From Acetobacter sp. CAG:977 (GTDB lineage: Bacteria > Pseudomonadota > Alphaproteobacteria > CAAGCB01 > CAG-977): 6,505 bases of DNA. Numbering within the stretch: position 1 is the first letter of the stretch; every line of letters begins with the position of its first letter. The position numbers and the translations under genes are program-made. A model generated the notes under the pieces. That model was not told the origin of the DNA and did no database searches. It saw only the letters and a list, made by a program, of their open reading frames with translations. Where the stretch lies: assembly GCA_000434295.1 (NCBI GenBank), contig HF994933.1, positions 1-6,505 on the forward strand, given 5' to 3'. Shown here one piece after another: positions 1 through 5,639 of the stretch.

Positions 1-16
1 ACGCAATATCCAAAGG

Positions 17-47
17 AAAAGCCCTCGCTTTCGCGGGGGCTTTTTTC
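17..47 (+). terminator. Rho-independent terminator, best read on the plus strand
   Basis: An 8-bp stem (21-28 with 33-40) closes a TTTC loop and is followed by six T, then CTGTTTT; AAAA at 17-20 can extend the stem against the T run. Read as plus-strand RNA, every stem position pairs, with one U-G wobble. Read as minus-strand RNA, the loop becomes a GAAA tetraloop, but the same position is a C-A mismatch and the T run is only four bases. It therefore fits a plus-strand gene ending left of the window, and may also serve, less efficiently, the peptidase gene whose stop lies 11 bases away. The arrangement implies convergent genes here. Confidence 0.8.
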
Positions 48-51
48 TGTT

Positions 52-1818
52 TTAGGTGCTTTCCAACTCATCAATAAAGCTTTTCAAAATGCTCAATCCT
101 TTTTTCCAAAAGCTTTTGTCGGTTGCATCCAATCCGAAGGGCTTTAGTAACTCCCGATAAGTCTTTGTTCCGCCGGAAGCCAGCATTTCGGTATATTTTT
201 CGACGAAGTCTTTTTTATTTGCCGTTTCCTGATAAACCGAATACAAAGAGTTGACCAGACAATCGGCGAAAGCATAAGCATAAACATAAAACGGCGAATG
301 GAAAAAATGCGAAATATAAGACCAGTAGGGATCATATTCGGCATCGAAATCAAACGCGTTTCCTAAGCTTTCTTTTTGAACGGTTTGCCAGATTTGGCAA
401 AGTTCTTCTTTGGACAGTTCGCCTTTTTTTCGTTTGTCGTGTGCGATGGTTTCAAAACGGAAAAATGCGTTTTGTCGGACGACCGTGTTGATCATGTCTT
501 CGGTTTTTTGAGCAATCATCATTTTTTTTCGCCGAACATCGTTTTCGTTATCCAACAAAGAACGAAAGACCAGCATTTCTCCGAATACCGATGCCGTTTC
601 GGCAAAGGTCAAAGGGGCGTGCATTTGCAAATATCCGTTTTTAGCGGCAAGCCTTTGGTGTATGCCGTGCCCCAGTTCATGAGCTAAAGTTATGACGTCG
701 CGTGTTTTTCCCAAAAAAGACATCAGCAAATAAGGATGAGCGGACGGAACCGTAGAGTGGGCGAAGGCTCCTTGTGCTTTTCCGTCTCTCGGGATTGCGT
801 CAACCCACCCGTTTTGAAAGAACGGCAAAGCCGTTTCATAAAAAACGGGCGAAAAGTTTTTATAAGCATTTAAAACAACTTGTACGGCATCGTTCCAAGA
901 ATACGTTTTGTCGGTGATATCGGGGAAAATCGGAGCATTTCTGTCATAGTGCGCCAGATTTTTCAGCCCCAGCTGTTTGGCTTTGTACGCGTAATAACGG
1001 TGGGACGTTTCGGGATAGCTTTCTTCAATGGCTTCGGCCATGGCATTGACGACTTCGGGTTCCAATCGGTTGCTTAAATGCCTGAAATCTGCCGGAGTCT
1101 TATAATGACGCCATTTGTCTTCCAGCTGTTTATCCTTCATCAGTGTGTTGTAGATTATGGAAATAAGGGGAAGATCTTTGTTTAACGTTTCGCAGATTCG
1201 GGATCCGGCCTGTTTCCTTAATTCCCGATCGGGGCTGAAAAAAGAATCCAAAGCTTTTGTTAGAGTTACGTTTTCGCCGTTAAGCGGGACGCGCATGGCG
1301 GCGACGGTTTCATCGTAGACGCGGACGAATGCGGCATAAGAAACCGTATCTTTTTCCATTAAGATTTGCTCAACTTGGTTTGACAGATCGTGCGGTTTAA
1401 ACAGTCGGACGTTTTCGATATAAGGGCGGTAATGTTCGACGGCTTTGTCTTTGAGCAGATAATTAATCTCGTCTTCGGACAAGCTGTTGATTTCAAGTGT
1501 GAAAAATAAGATGTTAGTGCCGCATTCGGCGGAAATTTCACGAATTCTTTGAGCAAATCGGGCATTTTCTTCGTTTGAAAGATTTTCGCAGGACAACAGC
1601 TGTGCATAAGACGATATTTTCCCGTCAAGCTCGGAAATACTTTCGTATTCAGACAGAGCTATGGCGAACTTTTCAGGAGAGATGCCCTTTAATTTTCCCG
1701 TATAATTTTTTTGGAATTTCCCAGCTCTGTTTTTCAGTTTATCCAAATCGTTTTTTAATTCGGGATCATCTTTTCCTTTGTACAGGTCGTTCAAAGACCA
1801 AGAGGGAGGTACGTTCAT
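52..1818 (-). CDS. pepF: Oligoendopeptidase F, M3 family zinc metallopeptidase
   Basis: Complete 588-aa cytoplasmic peptidase; no signal peptide or membrane segment is visible. Family knowledge: M3 oligoendopeptidases cut short peptides inside the cell, helping recycle peptides and possibly cleaved signal peptides. Seen here: the zinc site H380-E-L-G-H384, with E407 in FAET as the likely third ligand. An upstream block GAFAHSTVPSAHPY (350-363) and a C-terminal HSPFYVYAYAF (507-517), with tyrosines that line the active site in the family, are also intact. The N-terminus (WSLNDLY, 7-13) is the usual PepF opening and the length of about 590-600 is normal, so the protein looks full-length and active. 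The ATG is preceded by AAGGA (1825-1829) at 6-base spacing. It is the last gene of a three-gene minus-strand unit, 16 bases after the preceding stop. The sequence style resembles alphaproteobacterial PepF (clade placement inferred from memory). The family call is secure; the natural substrate is unknown. Confidence 0.96.
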   Translation of the reverse strand: MNVPPSWSLNDLYKGKDDPELKNDLDKLKNRAGKFQKNYTGKLKGISPEKFAIALSEYESISELDGKISSYAQLLSCENLSNEENARFAQRIREISAECGTNILFFTLEINSLSEDEINYLLKDKAVEHYRPYIENVRLFKPHDLSNQVEQILMEKDTVSYAAFVRVYDETVAAMRVPLNGENVTLTKALDSFFSPDRELRKQAGSRICETLNKDLPLISIIYNTLMKDKQLEDKWRHYKTPADFRHLSNRLEPEVVNAMAEAIEESYPETSHRYYAYKAKQLGLKNLAHYDRNAPIFPDITDKTYSWNDAVQVVLNAYKNFSPVFYETALPFFQNGWVDAIPRDGKAQGAFAHSTVPSAHPYLLMSFLGKTRDVITLAHELGHGIHQRLAAKNGYLQMHAPLTFAETASVFGEMLVFRSLLDNENDVRRKKMMIAQKTEDMINTVVRQNAFFRFETIAHDKRKKGELSKEELCQIWQTVQKESLGNAFDFDAEYDPYWSYISHFFHSPFYVYAYAFADCLVNSLYSVYQETANKKDFVEKYTEMLASGGTKTYRELLKPFGLDATDKSFWKKGLSILKSFIDELEST

Positions 1819-1834
1819 GACAGTTCCTTTTTTC

Positions 1835-2872
1835 TTACAAATTTCCGAAGACGGAAGATTCCGTTTGCACGGAAATATCCAATCGCATTAACAGTTCAGT
1901 GATTTTTCTAAAGATATCGCCGCGCAACGAATTCAAAGGGACTTCTTTTCCCGTTTTGCCGTGAAAAGAAATCGTTTCCGGTTTTTTAACGAAATCTGCG
2001 ATTTTTCGTGCGATTTCGGTGTTTCTGATGCGATGCGGGCTTGAAAACGACATATAAGAAACGATGTCTTGAATTCCTTTGGCATCGATTTCTGCGGGGG
2101 AGGGTTGTCCGGGCAACCTCAAATAAAGGGAATCGACGTATTTTTTATATCCCGTTACCAACTTTGATTCGGTATAAGAAAAGCTCAGTGCCGTTACGGA
2201 AGCGTTTTTCAGAAAATCTTTTAAATCTTGGATCGGATTTCCTTTTTTTATCAGGTGCAAGACGGCAGCCGTCAAACGACCTTGCTGTTCATTGGAAATA
2301 TTGCTTAAAGAAACGGCGAACTGCCATTGTCCCAAACATTTGTCTTTTATTTTAAAGGACAGGGACATTTTTTTCGCATCGGGAATATAAGCGTATCTGA
2401 CATCCGCATCGGCGTTGACTTTGTCGCATCCCGAAAGCAGGAAAGTTTCCAAAGGCAAGGTGAACATTCCCGTTACGGGATTAAAAGCGGCTAAGTTTTC
2501 GATAACGGTTTCGGGATTTTCTTTTTTGCTTTTGACGGCGTCCGATATTTTAAATCGGATGCCTTTTGCCGAAACCGCCAAAGAAGAAGGAATGGTTTTT
2601 GTTTCGGCGTAAGCTGCCAAAGAAACGGATTTAATTTGATTGGGGAATGAAAAGTAGGGCGAGAATTTGATTTCGACATCGTTTAGCGTAACGATATCGG
2701 ACAGCGGGACGGAAATGCCGGCGTAATCGATATTTTGCCTGATTTTATTTTTAATCAAAAAGAATTGGACGTCTTTTTCCAATTCATCGCGTTGCAACAG
2801 GACGATAAAAAAAGCGCATCCCGAGAATAGCAACAGCAAAACAATAACGGCCGCGGCCATACTTTTTGTCAT
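1835..2872 (-). CDS. Membrane-anchored extracytoplasmic protein of unknown function
   Basis: 345 aa, family not recognised. Residues 5-26 form one strong hydrophobic segment after a short MTKS leader, followed by a charged stretch, so the protein is probably a single-pass inner-membrane protein with residues 28-345 in the periplasm. That region reads as alternating beta-like segments (VTLNDVEIKF at 61-70, SLAVSAKGIRFKI at 97-109, MSLSFKIKD at 169-177) with a more helical C-terminus (266-332). C149 and C179 lie 30 residues apart and could form a disulfide; C19 lies inside the membrane segment. The start was chosen at 2872 and not at the in-frame ATG at 2974 because it has GGAGA at 6-base spacing, lies 2 bases after the upstream stop and begins directly at the anchor. 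The tight junction implies translational coupling with the secreted protein upstream, so the two may act together. The beta-rich anchored layout loosely recalls DUF945 or AsmA-like proteins, but I see no diagnostic motif for either. Confidence 0.85.
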   Translation of the reverse strand: MTKSMAAAVIVLLLLFSGCAFFIVLLQRDELEKDVQFFLIKNKIRQNIDYAGISVPLSDIVTLNDVEIKFSPYFSFPNQIKSVSLAAYAETKTIPSSLAVSAKGIRFKISDAVKSKKENPETVIENLAAFNPVTGMFTLPLETFLLSGCDKVNADADVRYAYIPDAKKMSLSFKIKDKCLGQWQFAVSLSNISNEQQGRLTAAVLHLIKKGNPIQDLKDFLKNASVTALSFSYTESKLVTGYKKYVDSLYLRLPGQPSPAEIDAKGIQDIVSYMSFSSPHRIRNTEIARKIADFVKKPETISFHGKTGKEVPLNSLRGDIFRKITELLMRLDISVQTESSVFGNL

Positions 2873-2874
2873 AA

Positions 2875-4551
2875 TTATTCTCCGTCGGTTCGTTGCGGGG
2901 CGTGGTAAGGTGTCCATGAAGGCTTGTCGTGCCTTTTTCGAACCAAAGAAACGACGTCGGAAATTTCGCGGCATCCGTCTTCTTCACAGGCGGTAGCGGC
3001 GCTTAATTCCAAAGTACCCGCAAAATCGGCGTCGGGAACGTTCTGAGCTTTGCGTTCTTCTTTGTTTAAAGGAGACAACGCGCCGCTGACGATATGCCAT
3101 CCCGACCTGTTCAACAGCCCCGATGTTCCCGTGATTTTAATGACGGCTGGCCAGTCCGTCCAAGCCGAATCTTTTCCCAAAGAAGCAATTCTGACCAAAC
3201 TGTTGATCGGGACGGGGGCTTGGATAATTTGCGATGCAAGCAACATGGAAACGGGATTATCGATTCTTTCGACGCCGTGCATATAAGCCAGTCTGCCCAA
3301 ATAATCCGAACGGGTTAATTCGTTATAATCAGCCATCATCAACTGATGTTCTCTTGTTTCTTCGGCGCGCCGTTTCATTTCGCGCAGGCGGGCAAGGTTC
3401 TGAGCCGTATCCGAAACGAATTTCCATTTTTTGTTTTTTCCGCGTTGCATGACGGCGGAATAAATCAAACGGGTATCTTCCGACAAGTCCGTATCTTTCG
3501 TTTCAGGCATATCCATTCCCGGCAATCCTTGAGGGACGCGCGTTGCAAAGAATTTCATTTTTTTTACACCGGGGCAAAAGATATCGGCATAGCTTTGAGC
3601 CGTTCTGATGATGTTGTCGGTAACGGCGCTGTCCAAAAACAGTTCTTCGTTATCGGTAACGGCGGCGATCGTAAAGGGAGAACATCCGTTCCAAACGGAA
3701 TAGCGGCCTGTTTTCGGATTCCTTCTGCTGTTAAGGTATCCGACGTAGTGTATTTTTAATTCAGGATCGCTTTCGATCAGGTAGCTGAGGTTTTGGGAAT
3801 TTTTTCCGTATCCGTATCGGTTTAACAGGACGACGTTTAAATTTTTTCTACCCGTAAAGCGTCCTTCGGTAAAGTATCCGTCGGCGGTTCCGGCATATTT
3901 TCCGCGTTCGTTAAACAAAGTAACGTTTGCGCGTCCGTAGACCAGATTTTCGGAACAAGAATTGTCTCCGACGATGATGGACCATTTTTTGATGACGTTT
4001 GCGGGTTTGTCGGTTGTCAGGAATACGGAACATTTTTTGTCTTTGGAATAGACACGATGTTCAAGGGCGGACGGATCGACGCGAGCAAGTATTTTTTTGC
4101 CTGCGGGAGGAATCCAATCAGGGGCTTTTCCCGTTTTTGCGGCGGCGGCCTGCAATTGCCTGATCTGGACTTTAAGCGCCCCTTTTTCGGGTTTCCATTT
4201 ATCAGGTTTTGCCGCCCCTCCCTGATAGACCAGCGTATTGTTGTTATAACCGTCAAGGACTGCCTGTTTGACGGAAGGGCATTCGTTTTCAAGAACGCGT
4301 CCGACTTTTTCCATCAATTTTGACAAGAGCGCTTCGTCGAAAGCGGTTTCGTCGTGAGCGAATAATTTTAAGGAAACGATATCGTCGCACCATTTTCCGT
4401 CAGTCGTTTCGGCGAAAACTTCGACGCCCAGTTTTGAAGAATAAGCGATTCTTTTCATTTCATGAGCGTTCGCCCCGTCGAACAAGTCGGCGTGCGCCGC
4501 CCGACAGAACGCGAAAAAAACGCCAAAAGCGATGTAAAGAACTGTTTTCAT
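2875..4551 (-). CDS. Secreted cysteine-paired protein with duplicated CPxVK modules and a MORN-like segment
   Basis: 558 aa, not a named protein. A signal peptide is clear: MKT, a hydrophobic core at 4-16, and a probable cleavage at AAHA-DLF (after residue 21). The mature protein has exactly eight cysteines in four neighbouring pairs: 55/91, 174/199, 290/326 and 522/527. This suits an oxidising periplasm. Modules 54-105 and 287-337 both run Trp, Cys, 35 residues including an amphipathic helix, then C-P-x-V-K. Between them, 174-250 reads Cys...PANVIKKW...Cys...VYGRA...GYFTEGRFTG, which resembles MORN-type glycine/aromatic repeats. Residues 382-415 form a charged helix, and a C-terminal region (440-540) has the pattern DWPAVIKITG and SGWHIVSG. 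First gene of the minus-strand unit; its stop is 2 bases before the next start, and its last codons carry that gene's Shine-Dalgarno. No good Shine-Dalgarno precedes its own ATG, yet the signal peptide fixes the start. A role in envelope structure or binding is only inference. Confidence 0.9.
   Translation of the reverse strand: MKTVLYIAFGVFFAFCRAAHADLFDGANAHEMKRIAYSSKLGVEVFAETTDGKWCDDIVSLKLFAHDETAFDEALLSKLMEKVGRVLENECPSVKQAVLDGYNNNTLVYQGGAAKPDKWKPEKGALKVQIRQLQAAAAKTGKAPDWIPPAGKKILARVDPSALEHRVYSKDKKCSVFLTTDKPANVIKKWSIIVGDNSCSENLVYGRANVTLFNERGKYAGTADGYFTEGRFTGRKNLNVVLLNRYGYGKNSQNLSYLIESDPELKIHYVGYLNSRRNPKTGRYSVWNGCSPFTIAAVTDNEELFLDSAVTDNIIRTAQSYADIFCPGVKKMKFFATRVPQGLPGMDMPETKDTDLSEDTRLIYSAVMQRGKNKKWKFVSDTAQNLARLREMKRRAEETREHQLMMADYNELTRSDYLGRLAYMHGVERIDNPVSMLLASQIIQAPVPINSLVRIASLGKDSAWTDWPAVIKITGTSGLLNRSGWHIVSGALSPLNKEERKAQNVPDADFAGTLELSAATACEEDGCREISDVVSLVRKRHDKPSWTPYHAPQRTDGE
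2879..2883 (-). promoter_or_regulatory. Shine-Dalgarno that fixes the start at 2872
   Basis: Minus-strand GGAGA ends 6 bases before the ATG at 2872 and lies inside the last Gly-Glu codons of the upstream gene. It rules in this start over the in-frame ATG at 2974, which would overlap the upstream gene by about 100 bases and add an arginine-rich, non-signal-like extension. The layout TAA-TT-ATG favours ribosomes passing straight from one gene to the next. Confidence 0.8.
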
Positions 4552-4577
4552 GAGAAAACTATAAAATATATTTTCAT
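4548..4577 (-). other. Possible 9-codon leader ORF overlapping the start of the secreted-protein gene
   Basis: An ATG at 4577 opens the frame MKIYFIVFS, ended by a TGA that overlaps the ATG of the 558-aa gene as ATGA. The main gene lacks a Shine-Dalgarno, so re-initiation after this tiny ORF could help its translation. Against this, the tiny ORF has no Shine-Dalgarno either, and if the TACAAT element is the -10, transcription would start at or after its ATG. Probably coincidental. Confidence 0.15.
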
Positions 4578-4599
4578 AAAATTGTAGTTTATATAAAAT
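4571..4599 (+). promoter_or_regulatory. Candidate sigma-70-type promoter for the membrane-protein pair
   Basis: TTTTCA (4571-4576, four of six matches to TTGACA) and TAAAAT (4594-4599, five of six to TATAAT) are separated by 17 bases. Transcription would begin near 4606, leaving about 29 bases of leader that contains the AGGAG ribosome site. In such AT-rich DNA a match of this quality can arise by chance. Confidence 0.4.
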
Positions 4600-4600
4600 T
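4576..4600 (+). repeat. Direct repeat ATAAAATT in the divergent promoter
   Basis: ATAAAATT occurs exactly at 4576-4583 and 4593-4600, start to start 17 bases, and a seven-base copy ATAAAAT lies at 4561-4567. The 12-base palindrome AAAATATATTTT (4563-4574) sits next to them. These could be operator half-sites shared by the two divergent units, or simply low-complexity AT DNA around the -10 elements. Confidence 0.35.
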
Positions 4601-4623
4601 ACGAAAGAAGATTTTTTGAAAAC

Positions 4624-4628
4624 AGGAG
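4624..4628 (+). promoter_or_regulatory. Shine-Dalgarno supporting a GTG start
   Basis: AGGAG lies 6 bases before GTG at 4635. It decides the start, since no ATG is in frame nearby before the coding sequence MLFSDRKIRDYL begins. Confidence 0.8.
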
Positions 4629-4634
4629 AAGCGG

Positions 4635-5639
4635 GTGCTTTTTTCCGACCGTAAAATCAGGGATTATCTGGATCGTCCTGCAGATTCGGGCATGGTTCCG
4701 GATTTGGAAAAAGAAGGTATTTTGCCTTTCGGTTACAGGTTTCGTGCAGTTTCGCTGTGTCGTGACGATCTGTGCTGGGCAAAGCGCTTAAGAAAGACGG
4801 TTCGTCTTTTGGCTGCCGTTTTTTTGGTGTCGGGATTGGTTTTGATGCCGGCGTCCGGATACCATGTTTTGTTTTCGGCCGAAGGATTTTATGTTTTATG
4901 CGCTTTGTTTTTTTTCTTCGGCGTGTTTTCGCGCTTTCCGTCGATTTGGAGCGCGGTTGCCGAATATATGTGCGTTTTTTTATCGGCCATTCTGGTTTTT
5001 CTGCCCGATCCAGATTTTAATAATGTTTCGGGGATTTGGCGCCCGTTCGGGCTTTGGACACTTTTTTTGTTTTTGTGGGCGATGCTGTCGCGCAGAATCG
5101 GAATTAAGGCCGTTTTCCTTGTTTGTTCGGCTTTTTTTCTGTTTTTATATGCGTTTCAGGTCGCTTTGCCGACGGGAACGGTCGGGTGGGAAGAGTTCGT
5201 TTATTATTTTTCGGCTTTGAGCGGAGCGGCCGTGTTCGGATTGGAATTTTTAAATAAGCGGTTCCCCGAATATTTCGGTTCCGTTTTTTCTTTGCGTTTT
5301 GTTTTTGAAGCTTTTTTTATGCTTTCGGCATTGATATTGCCCGTGCAAACGTGTCTGGGGATTTATAACGCGCCCGCAGGATTTTTATGGGCGCTGGTTT
5401 GCAGCGTTGCTTCGGCGGTATTCGGCGTTTTTTATTGCCCGAGAGCGGCATTTCACAAGGTTAATGCTTTCTTTTTCCTTTCTTGGTCTTCTCTGGGCGT
5501 TTTCAGCCTGTTGCAGGCGTTTTTTGAAAAACAGACCGTCTGGGGGGTGTTCTCCGTTTTGTTTTTCGCATTGGTGCTGGCAATGGGCGGCGTGGAACGT
5601 TTTTTGGTCGAAACATCGCGCAAAAGGGGGCTTAAATGA
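4635..5639 (+). CDS. Polytopic inner-membrane protein, DUF2157-like
   Basis: 334 aa from a GTG start. A soluble, charged N-terminus of about 55 residues with a dibasic run (RLRKTVR, 51-57) is followed by some nine or ten hydrophobic helices (about 57-73, 81-97, 103-123, 133-149, 154-178, 187-205, 220-240, 246-267, 276-295, 300-318) and a short basic tail. Phenylalanine is strikingly common, about 14 percent of residues by my count. No catalytic motif or transporter signature is visible. Its stop overlaps the next gene's start as ATGA, so the two are translationally coupled. Family inference: the N-terminal soluble part followed by many helices, in front of a DUF4401-like protein, is the usual position of a DUF2157 protein. 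The NW motif commonly seen after the first helix in DUF2157 is not evident, so the assignment rests mostly on context. The function of this family is unknown. Confidence 0.85.
   Translation: MLFSDRKIRDYLDRPADSGMVPDLEKEGILPFGYRFRAVSLCRDDLCWAKRLRKTVRLLAAVFLVSGLVLMPASGYHVLFSAEGFYVLCALFFFFGVFSRFPSIWSAVAEYMCVFLSAILVFLPDPDFNNVSGIWRPFGLWTLFLFLWAMLSRRIGIKAVFLVCSAFFLFLYAFQVALPTGTVGWEEFVYYFSALSGAAVFGLEFLNKRFPEYFGSVFSLRFVFEAFFMLSALILPVQTCLGIYNAPAGFLWALVCSVASAVFGVFYCPRAAFHKVNAFFFLSWSSLGVFSLLQAFFEKQTVWGVFSVLFFALVLAMGGVERFLVETSRKRGLK

Larger units (their letters stand above)
4552..4634. promoter_or_regulatory. Divergent intergenic promoter region
   Basis: This 83-base gap is the only sizeable non-coding stretch inside the window and is much more AT-rich than the genes. 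It must supply promoters for both units unless they are read through from elsewhere. On the minus strand, TACAAT (4586 to 4581) is a good -10 element, but the best -35 at proper spacing, TTCTTT (4609 to 4604), is poor; a second -10-like TATATT (4570 to 4565) would give a transcript with almost no leader. I see no terminator or structured RNA here. Confidence 0.6.

Noticed and set aside
2815..2872. Lipoprotein signal (F-S-G-C at residues 16-19 of the 345-aa protein)
   Set aside because: The residue at -3 is Phe rather than Leu, and the hydrophobic run continues past the cysteine to residue 26, which fits a membrane anchor better than a lipobox.
2873..2974. N-terminal extension of the 345-aa protein to an upstream in-frame ATG (379 aa)
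   Set aside because: It would overlap the upstream gene by about 100 bases, add an arginine-rich stretch before the membrane anchor and lack a ribosome site, while the ATG at 2872 has a good one.
3050..3759. Several open plus-strand frames of 70-140 codons within the minus-strand operon
   Set aside because: All lie fully inside the 558-aa gene, overlap each other in different frames and show no domain-like sequence; this codon usage simply leaves the opposite frames open.
4320..4553. Arginine-rich plus-strand frame opposite the start of the secreted-protein gene
   Set aside because: It is the antisense shadow of a gene with a signal peptide and conserved cysteine pairs; the Arg/Lys richness is an artefact of reading the complementary strand.
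4772..5220. Phe/Cys/Arg-rich alternate frames inside the membrane-protein gene
   Set aside because: They arise from T-rich codons of hydrophobic helices read out of frame, and the main frame has the ribosome site, topology and coupled downstream gene.
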